Of a stretch of 64,000 nucleotides of DNA, positions 43,597-51,886 are shown piece by piece. Source of the stretch: VBDM01 sp964430565 (GTDB lineage Bacteria > Pseudomonadota > Gammaproteobacteria > Burkholderiales > SG8-39); contig CAYSFD010000028.1 of assembly GCA_964430565.1 (NCBI GenBank), forward strand, positions 62,001-126,000. Direction: 5' to 3'. Positions within the stretch are counted from its first letter, which is position 1; each line of letters starts with the position of its first letter. Below the pieces are notes generated by a model that was given only the letters and a program-made list of their open reading frames with translations, was not told the origin of the DNA and did not search any database. The position numbers and the translations under genes were made by a program.

Positions 43597-43669
43597 GGAA
43601 ACGCAAGCATAACAGGCCTGGATTAGAATCCCTGCTCCCGAACCAACCAACACCCCAAGGAGTCTTTGC

Positions 43670-44284
43670 ATGCTCACGCTTTTCTACGCCCCCGGCGCCT
43701 GTTCGATGGCGTCCCACATCGTCCTCGAGGAGTCGGGCGAGAAGTACGACGCCCATCGCATGGATCTCGCCAAGGGCGAGCAGCGCACGCCGGAGTACAT
43801 GAAGATTCATCCGCTCGGCCGCGTGCCGGCGCTCAAGCTCGACGACGGCTCGCCGCTCTCGGAGAACACGGCGATCCTGCCTTATTTGGGCAAGCGCTTC
43901 GGCCTGTGGCCGACCGATCCGATCGAGGAAGCGAAGGCGCTTTCCATCGTGGGTTTTTTCGCCACGAGCGTGCATCCCGCGCACGGCCACATCGGCCGGC
44001 CCGAGCGCTATACCGACGATAAAGGCGCCTTCCCTGGTATCCAGGCCAAGGGGAAGCAGAGCTTCCACGAGTACCTGAAGCAGATTGACGCACTGTACGC
44101 GGGGCGCGAGTGGCTGTCGGACAAGTATTCGGTGCTCGACCCCTATGCGCTGGTGTTCTACGCATGGGGCCTGAAGCGCGAGCTACCGGTGGCGGAGCTG
44201 AAGAACTACACGGCCGCCAAGGACCGCATGGCCAAACGCCCGGCGGTGCAGCGCGTCGTCGCGGACGAGGGCGTGAAGCTGTAG
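43670..44284 (+). CDS. Glutathione S-transferase
   Basis: A 204-residue cytosolic GST. The thioredoxin-like N-domain begins MLTLFYAPGACSMASHIVLEE, with Ser/Cys at the usual beta-class active site and GRVPALKLDDG / LSENTAIL for glutathione binding. A helical C-domain follows. A TAGAAT -10-like hexamer lies near 43623 and AAGGAG just before the start. Confidence 0.9.
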   Translation: MLTLFYAPGACSMASHIVLEESGEKYDAHRMDLAKGEQRTPEYMKIHPLGRVPALKLDDGSPLSENTAILPYLGKRFGLWPTDPIEEAKALSIVGFFATSVHPAHGHIGRPERYTDDKGAFPGIQAKGKQSFHEYLKQIDALYAGREWLSDKYSVLDPYALVFYAWGLKRELPVAELKNYTAAKDRMAKRPAVQRVVADEGVKL

Positions 44285-44303
44285 TCCTCAGGGACGAGAG
44301 ACG

Positions 44304-45269
44304 ATGACGATTCTCAGACGAGCTTCGCTCGCGGCCGTTCTCTTCGCCGTCTCCGGCGCCTGTGCGGCCGCCGACGTGGTCCGCGTGAACGCCTTCCCGA
44401 ACGCGAAGGCGCTGCCGCTGCACGCCGGGATCGCGCACGGAATTTTCGCCGCGCGCGGGCTCGAGGTGCAGCTCACCCTCACGCCGAGCTCCGAGGAACA
44501 GCGCAAGGGCCTCGCCGCGGGCAAGTTCGAGGTCGCGCACGCCGCCGTGGACAACGCGGTCGCGATGGTCGACAAGGCGAAGCAGGACGTGGTGATCGTC
44601 ACCGGCGGCGACAACGGCATGAACCAGTTCTTCGTCCAGCCCGGCATCGGCTCGTTCGCCGACCTGCGCGGGCGCATCGTCATCGTCGATGCGCCGAACA
44701 CGGCCTACGCGCTGCTCGCGAAGAAGATCCTCGCGAAGCACGGCCTGAAGGAAGGCGACTACACCGTGAAGCCGGTCGGCGCCGGCCCGTTCCGACTCAA
44801 GGCGATGGCCGAGCACAAGGAATACGCCGCCGCGATTCTCAATCTCCCGTTTACCGTCCAGGCCGAGGAGATGGGCTTAAAGAGCCTCGGCAACCCGGTG
44901 GACCTGCTCGGGCCCTACCAGGCGGCCGGAGCGTTCACGCGCCGCGAATGGGCGAAAGCCAACGCAGCGCTGCTCGAGCGCTATATCGGCGCCTACGTCG
45001 AGGCGCTGCGCTTCGCGCTCGCGCGCCGCGCCGAGAGCGTCGCGATCCTCGCCAAGGAGCTGAAACTCTCCGCTGCAGTCGCCGAGCGCACCTACCGGCA
45101 GCTCGCGAATCCCGCGACCGGCTTCACCCCGGACGCCAGGTTCGACCACGAGGGCTTCCGCAACATGCTCGCGCTACGCGCCGAGATGGAGGGTGGGGGC
45201 GCCGCTGCGCCGGAGAAGTATTACGACCTCTCCTACTACGAGCGGGCGATGACGCGGCTCGCGAAGTGA
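44304..45269 (+). CDS. NMT1/SsuA-like periplasmic binding protein
   Basis: A 321-residue protein with a signal peptide ending ACAAAD. It shows the NMT1/THI5-like fold pattern: ALPLHAGIAHGIFAARGLEVQL, KFEVAHAAVDNAVAMVD, LRGRIVIVDAPNTAYALLAKKIL. The family receives aromatic sulfonates, nitrate or thiamine precursors. No ABC transporter genes are adjacent. Confidence 0.82.
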   Translation: MTILRRASLAAVLFAVSGACAAADVVRVNAFPNAKALPLHAGIAHGIFAARGLEVQLTLTPSSEEQRKGLAAGKFEVAHAAVDNAVAMVDKAKQDVVIVTGGDNGMNQFFVQPGIGSFADLRGRIVIVDAPNTAYALLAKKILAKHGLKEGDYTVKPVGAGPFRLKAMAEHKEYAAAILNLPFTVQAEEMGLKSLGNPVDLLGPYQAAGAFTRREWAKANAALLERYIGAYVEALRFALARRAESVAILAKELKLSAAVAERTYRQLANPATGFTPDARFDHEGFRNMLALRAEMEGGGAAAPEKYYDLSYYERAMTRLAK

Positions 45270-45312
45270 GATCCGCGCGCGGGCGCCGGAGGTCGGCTCA
45301 GTCCACCCTCCG

Positions 45313-46167
45313 TTATTTCTGCGCCATCTCCTGGCGGTACAGCTGCCTCACCGCTTCTTCCTTGAGGGCGTCATCGACGACCCGCATGACGCCGTTCACG
45401 TCGACGGCCTTCTCGACGCGCTCGAAGCGCCCGGTCAGCTCGGTCTCCGGGTGTAGTTTGCCGCTCTGGTAGAGCGACCAGATTTCTTTCCCGTACCGGG
45501 TTTCCAGAATCTCCGGAGCATATTGGCCGAAGTAGGCGGCCAGGTTGCCGACGTCGCGCTCGAGCATGCCGCCGGCGTGGGCGTTGCCCGCGGCGTCGAC
45601 CGCCTGGGGCAGGTCGATGATGACCGGGCCTTCGCCGCCGAAGAGCACGTTGTATTCCGACAGGTCGCCGTGGACGACTCCGGCGCAGAGCATGCGCACG
45701 ACTTCCCGGATCAGCATGAGGTGGAACTCGCGCGCCTGCTCCGGGGTGAGCACCACGTCGTTCAGCCTCGGAGCGGGCTCGCCCTCGCCGTCGGTCACGA
45801 GTTCCATCAGCAGCACGCCGTCCATGAAGTTGTACGGCCGCGGGACGCGCACGCCGGCGGCGGCGAGGCGGTACAAGGCGTCGACCTCGGCGCTTTGCCA
45901 TGACTCTTCCTTCGCCTTGCGTCCATAGCGGCTGCCCTTCTCCATGGCGCGGGCGCGGCGGCTGTTTTTCACCTTGCGGCCCTCGGTGTAATCGACGCTC
46001 TGGCGGAAGCTGCGTTTGTTGGCTTCTTTGTAGACCTTCGCGCAGCGGACATCGTCCCCGCAGCGGACCACGTAGATCATGGCCTCCTTGCCGCTCATGA
46101 GCTGGCGGCTGACCGAATCGACGAGGCCGGCCTCGACCAGCGGTTCGATTCTTTGCGGGATTTTCAA
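45313..46167 (-). CDS. RIO1-type serine protein kinase, TTG start
   Basis: A 284-residue RIO-family kinase. The frame is open far upstream, but the TTG at 46167 begins KIPQRIEPLVEAGLVDSVSRQL, the usual bacterial RIO1 start. Visible motifs: SGKEAMIYVVRCGD (nucleotide loop), CAKVYKEANKRSFRQ (catalytic Lys), VVHGDLSEYNVLF (catalytic Asp), IDLPQAVD (metal-binding Asp). Bacterial RIO kinases have few known targets. Confidence 0.85.
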   Translation of the reverse strand: MKIPQRIEPLVEAGLVDSVSRQLMSGKEAMIYVVRCGDDVRCAKVYKEANKRSFRQSVDYTEGRKVKNSRRARAMEKGSRYGRKAKEESWQSAEVDALYRLAAAGVRVPRPYNFMDGVLLMELVTDGEGEPAPRLNDVVLTPEQAREFHLMLIREVVRMLCAGVVHGDLSEYNVLFGGEGPVIIDLPQAVDAAGNAHAGGMLERDVGNLAAYFGQYAPEILETRYGKEIWSLYQSGKLHPETELTGRFERVEKAVDVNGVMRVVDDALKEEAVRQLYRQEMAQK

Positions 46168-46360
46168 AAGCGCTTTTCTGCGCCGCGTCGGCGCGTGGTG
46201 ACTACGATGGCGGACCGCTTCGACACGGATGTCTCGCGCGGGAGGGCGCAATCTACAGCAAAACGGGGAAACATTCTTGTGCCCGCCGCGTCCGCGTTGA
46301 ACCCGAGGCGAGGACGGCGCACTATAGAAGACTCGCGCCCACGCAAGGGCAAGACACGAA

Positions 46361-47083
46361 ATGAAGATCTCCGTCGTCGTTCCCGCGTTCAACGAAGAGC
46401 GGCTGCTGCCCGGGTCGCTCGTCAGCATCCGCATGGCCATGGAGGGATTCAGCCGGCTCGGCTGGACCTCCGAACTCATCGTGTGCGACAACAACTCCAC
46501 CGACCGCACGGCGGAGATTGCGAAGGCCGCGGGGGCGCAGGTCGTGTTCGAGCCGGTCAACCAGATCAGCCGCGCGCGCAATACCGGGGCCGCCTGCGCC
46601 GGAGGGGATTGGATTTTTTTCGTGGATGCCGATTCCACTCCCACTGCGGAGCTTTTTCTGGAAGCGGCTGACGCCATCCGCGCCGGGTGTCTGGCTGGTG
46701 GAAGCACCGTGGCCTACGAGGATCCGCCTCCCGGCGTCGCGCTCGCGACCGGAATCTGGAACGCAGTGAGCAGAATCAACAAGTGGGCGGCAGGGTCGTT
46801 TATCTTTTGCGAGGCGGCGGCCTTCCGCGAGACCGGCGGTTTCAGCGAGGAGCTGTACGCGAGCGAGGAGATCGATCTATTCCGGCGCCTGAAGCGCCTC
46901 GCCCGGCGCGAGAAGCGCGCCATCGTCATCCTTCACCGCCACCCCCTGCGAACCAGCGATCGCAAGCTGCGGCTCTACGGCTGGGGCGAGTTTTTCAGGT
47001 TCATGGTGAAGACTGCCGTGTCGCGAGGGCGCACGCTGCACAGCCGGCAGGACTGCTTTTCCTGGTACGACGGCCGACGCTGA
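46361..47083 (+). CDS. Family 2 glycosyltransferase
   Basis: A 240-residue GT-A fold enzyme: KISVVVPAFNEERLLPGSL at the start, IVCDNNSTDRTAEIA, and the metal/nucleotide-sugar DxD motif in FFVDADSTP. The length suggests a single catalytic domain with no membrane helices. It stands alone, divergent from the RIO kinase across a 193-base gap with no other feature seen. Confidence 0.85.
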   Translation: MKISVVVPAFNEERLLPGSLVSIRMAMEGFSRLGWTSELIVCDNNSTDRTAEIAKAAGAQVVFEPVNQISRARNTGAACAGGDWIFFVDADSTPTAELFLEAADAIRAGCLAGGSTVAYEDPPPGVALATGIWNAVSRINKWAAGSFIFCEAAAFRETGGFSEELYASEEIDLFRRLKRLARREKRAIVILHRHPLRTSDRKLRLYGWGEFFRFMVKTAVSRGRTLHSRQDCFSWYDGRR

Positions 47084-47112
47084 CGATCTCCAGCCAGCGA
47101 GGCCAAGGGTGC

Positions 47113-47370
47113 TCAGCGCTGGCGCCGGTGTTTGTCCCCGAACTTGAACGGCCTCTTGCCCTGTGGCCCGCCGCCGGGTCTGGGATGACCCGGGGGGTTG
47201 GGGGCATTCCGCCGGGCGCCCTGCTGCTGATTGTCCTGTCGATTGCCCGAAGCGAGCTTGATCTCGAGCTCGTTGATCTCATCCCATTCGGCCTCGGTCC
47301 GCTGCCTCTCCGGAATCGCGAGAAGCGCCTGCAGGCGCTGACGGGGGGAAATCGGTTGCGGCGCATCCAT
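47113..47370 (-). CDS. Small basic hypothetical protein
   Basis: An 85-residue product from the ATG at 47370 (a GTG at 47388 is the alternative). The helical N-half reads SPRQRLQALLAIPERQRTEAEWDEINELEIKLA. The disordered basic tail is rich in Gln, Pro and Gly and ends KFGDKHRRQR. It could bind RNA; no family recognised. Confidence 0.5.
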   Translation of the reverse strand: MDAPQPISPRQRLQALLAIPERQRTEAEWDEINELEIKLASGNRQDNQQQGARRNAPNPPGHPRPGGGPQGKRPFKFGDKHRRQR

Positions 47371-47401
47371 GCCGACATTATCTACCACCGCAGCGCTCCT
47401 C

Positions 47402-47659
47402 CTACATCTGCGCTTTCAGCTGCGCTTTCGATTTCCTGCCGGGACTGGCAGGTGGAATGTATCCCGCGATCCGGCAGAGCAAGCCCTCGCTCTTCTTGCC
47501 GTCGTTGAATCGAATCGACTGACAGGTCATGACCTCGCCCCTGGCGGACAGCGTGGACACGTGGAGCCGCACATTTTCAAGCGAGAGTCCCGTGGCTGTC
47601 GCGATCTCAGAGTCAAGCTGTTCGCCGCGGTCTTTCAGGTATTTCAGGATTTCCTGCAA
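47402..47659 (-). CDS. Small winged-helix DNA-binding-type protein, probable TTG start
   Basis: The TTG at 47659 has GGAG eight bases upstream and starts QEILKYLKDRGEQLDSEIATATGLSLENVRLHVSTLSARGEV, a clear winged helix-turn-helix. An ATG at 47695 would add 12 residues without a ribosome site. The C-terminus is basic. It may be a small transcription regulator. Confidence 0.6.
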   Translation of the reverse strand: MQEILKYLKDRGEQLDSEIATATGLSLENVRLHVSTLSARGEVMTCQSIRFNDGKKSEGLLCRIAGYIPPASPGRKSKAQLKAQM

Positions 47660-47794
47660 GTCGGATACTCCTTGTTTTCTGTCTTGGGAATGCATCGACG
47701 CTCGAAAGCGGAGGCATATATTACGGCAAAGCCGCCGATCCCTCCATGGGTTCTTTTATCCGCCCCCGGCTTCGCCGGCAAGGCCTTGATCTGT

Positions 47795-47816
47795 CGGCGA
47801 TCTGCATTACCATACC
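47795..47816 (+). promoter_or_regulatory. 22-bp element upstream of lipocalin-like gene, shared with 40342
   Basis: Identical over 22 bases to 40342-40363. It ends 25 bases before the ATG at 47842, close to the 29 bases of the selO copy. Confidence 0.4.
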
Positions 47817-47841
47817 CAAACTGCCACAACGGGAGGACATC

Positions 47842-48345
47842 ATGAAGATCGCACAAATTGCGGCCGCAGCTGTTTCGCTCGCGCTGGCGGGTGGCGCGGG
47901 CGCACAGGCGGCGAAGGGCCTCAGGGACCAGCTCGTTGGCACCTGGGAATTCATCGTCGCTGAGGTCACGGCGCCGGACGGCAAGAAGTCGTATCCGTTC
48001 GGCAAGATGCCCAAGGGCGTTCTCATCTTCACCTCCGATGGCCGCTTCGCGCAAATCCACGTGGGCGACGTGCCCAGGATCGCATCCAACAACCGCCTGA
48101 CCGGCACGGCCGACGAATACCAGGCGATCATGCGCGGCAGCCTCTCGGTGTTCGGCACCTACACGGTCGACGAGGGCAAGAAGACGGTCACCTACAAGAT
48201 CGCATCCAGCTCTTTCCCGAACTGGGAGGGCGAGGCGCAGACGCGCACGATCGACCGGCTTACCGATGGAGAATTCATCAACACCAATCCGAATGTGGCC
48301 GGGGGCCGCGGATCCGCGTCGAATCTCTACAGGCGGGCGAAGTAG
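47842..48345 (+). CDS. Exported lipocalin-like (Lipocalin_5 type) protein
   Basis: A 167-residue protein with a signal peptide ending GAQAA and GGGAGG before the ATG. The body has the Lipocalin_5 pattern: LVGTWEFIVAEV, GKMPKGVLIFTSDGRFAQI, FGTYTVDEGKKTVTYKI, TRTIDRLTDGEF. It is a periplasmic small-molecule-binding or stress protein by family; the ligand is unknown. Confidence 0.75.
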   Translation: MKIAQIAAAAVSLALAGGAGAQAAKGLRDQLVGTWEFIVAEVTAPDGKKSYPFGKMPKGVLIFTSDGRFAQIHVGDVPRIASNNRLTGTADEYQAIMRGSLSVFGTYTVDEGKKTVTYKIASSSFPNWEGEAQTRTIDRLTDGEFINTNPNVAGGRGSASNLYRRAK

Positions 48346-48376
48346 GGCGGTCGCCGCGAATCGGCTTCAGCCTAGA

Positions 48377-49432
48377 ATGAATTACATGAATCCATCGCTT
48401 CGGGCGCTGGTCCTGATTCCAGCCTTGGCCCTGCTGTCGGGCTGCCTGCCGCGAATTCCAGATGATCCGTCCTTGCTCGTGATCGACCGGGGCAGGTTGC
48501 CGCCCCCGGATATCGCTCTGAATGTCCCGGGCCTCTCGCCTTGCACGGACAATCCCGATCGCACGCTGCACCTCAATGCCGGACAAGCCGTCACCGTGCT
48601 CGTGCACGGTTGTTACGGCTCGGCGGGGCTCTTCAGGGCGCTGGGGCAGGTGCTTGCGTTTCACGGCCAGCAAGCGGTCTGCTATAGCTACGACTATCGC
48701 GACAGTCTCATGGTGAGTTCCGCAGAGCTGATCGCGTCGCTCGATGCCTTGGCGAGGGGAATGCAGAACAAACGGATCACGGTCATTGGTCATAGTCAGG
48801 GCGGACTGATCGCGCGCAAGGCCCTGGTCGAAGACCGCCCGGATTCCCTGAAGAATGCCGACGCCGATCTTCGCCTGGTAACCGTATCGGCCCCCCTTGC
48901 AGGGATCGCCTCGGCTGAAACCTGCGGCTCGCCCCTGGCGAAGTATTTGAGTCTGGGACTCATCCCGGTGACCTGCAAGCTTATCTCCGGCGACAAGTGG
49001 TACGAGATCACCTCCGCGTCGGATTTTATCCGTCAGCCCGGACGGCTCGTCGGGCAGGTGGAAGAGTATCTCAAGATCATGACCGACGAACGCGGAGCGT
49101 GCCGTAAATACGACAAGAACGGCGTTTGCGCGGTGGATGACTTCGTGTTCAGCCTGGCGGAGCAGCGCCTTCCGAAGGTCGACGAGGGTGGCCGCGTGAA
49201 AATCATAGAGGTCAAGGCGGGTCATGTGGAAATCGTGGGCGATCGTCGGGTCGTTCCCACCAAACTCATCGCCACCCTGCAGCAGAACGGAATCCTGAAT
49301 CCAACGGAAACAAGCCGAAGTGAGGCGTTCAACAGGCTGCTCGCCAGGCTTTACCAGAACGAATCGGCGATCGAACCGGACACGGTGGGTTCCGGTTCCG
49401 CAAGCTGCCGGGCGTGTACCGGCTCAAGATAG
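48377..49432 (+). CDS. Lipoprotein alpha/beta hydrolase
   Basis: A 351-residue (or 348 from the ATG at 48386) envelope lipoprotein. The signal ends in lipobox LLSGC. It has the alpha/beta hydrolase oxyanion region VLVHGCYGS and nucleophile elbow GHSQGGL. It resembles triacylglycerol lipase/esterase proteins. A TAGAAT immediately precedes and overlaps the first ATG, so the transcript leader is very short or absent. Confidence 0.75.
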   Translation: MNYMNPSLRALVLIPALALLSGCLPRIPDDPSLLVIDRGRLPPPDIALNVPGLSPCTDNPDRTLHLNAGQAVTVLVHGCYGSAGLFRALGQVLAFHGQQAVCYSYDYRDSLMVSSAELIASLDALARGMQNKRITVIGHSQGGLIARKALVEDRPDSLKNADADLRLVTVSAPLAGIASAETCGSPLAKYLSLGLIPVTCKLISGDKWYEITSASDFIRQPGRLVGQVEEYLKIMTDERGACRKYDKNGVCAVDDFVFSLAEQRLPKVDEGGRVKIIEVKAGHVEIVGDRRVVPTKLIATLQQNGILNPTETSRSEAFNRLLARLYQNESAIEPDTVGSGSASCRACTGSR

Positions 49433-49574
49433 ATCGGCGCCGACGCCGGGAACCCGAGTCCGAAATCCGAGCGTCGCCGCTGTTCCTCTTAGCGTGTATC
49501 GGTCTCGCGTGGGGGGAATAGAATTGGCTGCGCGCTGTTTACGCGGCGTTCCCGAAAGCAAAAAGGAGGAGAGC

Positions 49575-51050
49575 ATGTTCCGCAACGTCTTGTTGACCCG
49601 CTTTTTGACCGGATCGGCCGTCTCGGCCGCCGCTCTGGCGTACGTTCCGGGCGCGGCGCTCGGCCAGGAAGCCGAAGGCGTGCTCAAGCGCGCCGCGAGC
49701 GCGATGGGTGACCCGAAGTCGATCCGCTACTCGGGCGAAGGCACGGGCTGGACCTTCGGCCAGGCCTTCAAGCCCGGCACGCCTTGGCCGAAGATCACCG
49801 TGCACAACCAGACGAGGACGATCAACTACGAAACCGCCTCGATGAACGACGAGATCACGCTCTCCCGCGCCGAGCCCAAGGGCGGCGGCGGCTACCCTCC
49901 GGTGGCGCAGCAGCGCAACAACCAGTTCCTGAGCGCGGGCTACGCCTGGAACCAGGCGGCGAGCGGACCCCTGGCGGGCCCGAGGTTCGTTGCCGATCGC
50001 ACGCATCAGCTGTGGATCACGCCGCACGGGGTGGTCAAGGCCGCGATGAAGAACAGGGCCGGCCTGAAATGGCGGACCGAAGGCGGCAAATCGATCGCCG
50101 CCGTTTCCTTCAGCGAGCAGGGCCGGTTCACGGCGACCGCGTTCATCAACGAGGAGTTCCTGGTCGAGCGGGTCGAATCGCGGCTCCCCGATCCGGTGCT
50201 CGGGGAAACCACGGCCGTCACCCGCTACTCGGAATACCGCGACCACGGCGGGGTGAAGTTTCCCTCCAGGATCCAGCAGTCGCAGGGAGGCTTTCCGGTT
50301 CTCGACCTGGCGGTCAAGGAAGTGCAGCCCAACGCGCCGGCCGATATCCAGTTGCCGGAGGCCGTGCGCAATGCGACGGAGCGGGTGACCGCGGAAAAAG
50401 TGGCCGAAGGCGTGTGGCACGTGGCCGGCGCCTCGCACAACAGCGTAGCGATCGAAATGAAGGACCACATCGTGCTCATGGAAGCGCCGTTGAACGATGG
50501 GCGCACCGGTCCGGTGCTCGACGAGGTGAAGAAACTCGCACCGGGCAAGCCGATCCGCTTCGTGATCAATTCGCACGGCCACTTCGATCACTCGGGCGGC
50601 CTGCGCATGGCAGTCGCCGAAGGCGCCACCCTCATCACGCAGGCGGGGAACAAGGCCTACTTCGAGCGCGCCTTTGCGACGCCGAACAGGATCAATCCGG
50701 ACCGGCTCACCCAATCGGGAAAGAAGGCGGCATTCCGCACGGTGAACGACAAGCTCGTGCTCAGCGACGGCTCGCGCTCGATCGAGATCCATCGCATCGC
50801 GGACGGCGACCACAGCGACACCTTCATCATGGCCTACCTGCCGAAGGAGAAACTCCTGATCGAAGCGGACGCGTTCACGCCCGGCCCGCCGAATTCGCCG
50901 CCCCCCGCGCATGCGAATCCGAACCACCTGGTCCTGGTCGCGAACATCGAGCGCCTGAAGCTTTCGGTCGACAAAATCCTGCCGCTGCACGGACGCGTCG
51001 TGCCGCTCTCCGATCTCTACGCCGCGGTGAAGGCGCCGATGCCCAGATAG
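49575..51050 (+). CDS. Exported metallo-beta-lactamase-fold hydrolase
   Basis: A 491-residue protein, AAGGAGGAG before the ATG, signal peptide ending GAALGQ. The first 270 residues are a separate beta-rich region (substrate or outer-membrane lipoprotein-like). A metallo-beta-lactamase domain follows with NSHGHFDHSGG, GDHSDTF and a last His in PLHGRVV. The metal ligands are complete. Substrate unknown. Confidence 0.85.
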   Translation: MFRNVLLTRFLTGSAVSAAALAYVPGAALGQEAEGVLKRAASAMGDPKSIRYSGEGTGWTFGQAFKPGTPWPKITVHNQTRTINYETASMNDEITLSRAEPKGGGGYPPVAQQRNNQFLSAGYAWNQAASGPLAGPRFVADRTHQLWITPHGVVKAAMKNRAGLKWRTEGGKSIAAVSFSEQGRFTATAFINEEFLVERVESRLPDPVLGETTAVTRYSEYRDHGGVKFPSRIQQSQGGFPVLDLAVKEVQPNAPADIQLPEAVRNATERVTAEKVAEGVWHVAGASHNSVAIEMKDHIVLMEAPLNDGRTGPVLDEVKKLAPGKPIRFVINSHGHFDHSGGLRMAVAEGATLITQAGNKAYFERAFATPNRINPDRLTQSGKKAAFRTVNDKLVLSDGSRSIEIHRIADGDHSDTFIMAYLPKEKLLIEADAFTPGPPNSPPPAHANPNHLVLVANIERLKLSVDKILPLHGRVVPLSDLYAAVKAPMPR

Positions 51051-51115
51051 CGCCTGGACGTCGGCGGCAAGAAAAACGCGCCCGGCGTCGGGCCGACGCA
51101 TCCTGGCGCTCGACG

Positions 51116-51514
51116 CTACGGCCCTTCGGAATGCTGGGGCGCATCGTCCCTGATCTCGAACCACTCCGCCTTGGATGCCACGAAGATGTGGGCGGACACC
51201 TTTCCCTTCACTTGCGTGTCGAGCGTTCCCACCCGGACGCGCAGCACATCGGGAGTGGACTTGCGCCGGCTGTAGATCGGCGAGCCGCATTTTCGTCAGA
51301 ACGTCCTGTCGAGCCCGGAAGCGTCGTGCACGAAGTGACCCAGGTCGTCCCCGCCGGCGACCAGACGGAAGCCCGATGCCTTGACCGGAGAGCCCACGTT
51401 GAAGGCGCTGCCGGTCGCTTTGCGGCAGCGCCTGCAATGGCAAAAGTCGATCGGACCCAGTTCGCCGTCGAACTCGTACGTCACGGCGCCGCAAAGGCAG
51501 CTTCCTTTGTGCAT
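51116..51514 (-). pseudogene. GFA-family zinc protein with in-frame TGA at a conserved Cys
   Basis: From the ATG at 51514 (GGGAGA upstream) the product starts MHKGSCLCGAVTYEF and has CHCRRCRKATGSAFN, both zinc-binding Cys motifs of glutathione-dependent formaldehyde-activating (GFA/CENP-V) proteins. At 51296-51298 a TGA interrupts RTF-stop-RKCGSPIYS, exactly where the family has a Cys (FCxxCGSP). The same frame continues another 59 codons of normal GFA sequence to TAG at 51116. Simplest reading: nonsense mutation. A selenocysteine is the alternative. Confidence 0.65.
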
Positions 51515-51886
51515 GCGATTCTCCCGTTTCAAAAGCGCTAAAGCTTAAAGCATCTCGAGCCGGCGCCGGCTGAATCCGCTCCCGCGTCATCTGCGCAAGC
51601 GTTGCGATTCCCAGGAGCGCCATGTCGCGCGCGATCTCCTCGCAGTCGAACTCCGCGCGGATCTCGGTGCCAGCCAGCTCGACCCGCGTGTAAGCGATGC
51701 CCGCCTGGGCGCGTATGTACAAGTTATGTAATGGTTAATGAAAACCTCCCGCATGTGGAAATCCATGCCAATTCATTACGAAACTGGATACCAACATGGA
51801 TTGTTCTTGACGCGAGCGGCTTTAATGTATAAGATATGTACAAGTATTGAATTACCACGGACGCCCCGACTTTCAGCGCGCCTCCC
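51515..51886. promoter_or_regulatory. Regulatory gap before the photoreceptor-type operon
   Basis: The left half holds a gene fragment (51557-51660); the right half is AT-rich. TTGACG at 51807-51812 and TAAGAT at 51830-51835 are 17 bases apart, a good promoter facing the MerR-type gene. The 11-mer TATGTACAAGT occurs at 51714-51724 and again at 51835-51845, the second overlapping the -10 box. I infer binding sites of the adjacent regulator. Confidence 0.6.
51557..51660 (-). pseudogene. 3' fragment of FMN-dependent hydroxyacid dehydrogenase gene
   Basis: The minus strand reads EIARDMALLGIATLAQMTRERI, nearly the last residues of the intact dehydrogenase at 60710-61939 (EIERDMALLGITTLAQMTRERV). 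Bases 51576-51642 match 60734-60800 in 62 of 67 positions. Only this end survives. Confidence 0.7.

Noticed and set aside
49539..51722. Very long minus-strand frame across the MBL hydrolase
   Set aside because: Only its first part has meaning (the dehydrogenase fragment); the rest is the shadow of the exported hydrolase.
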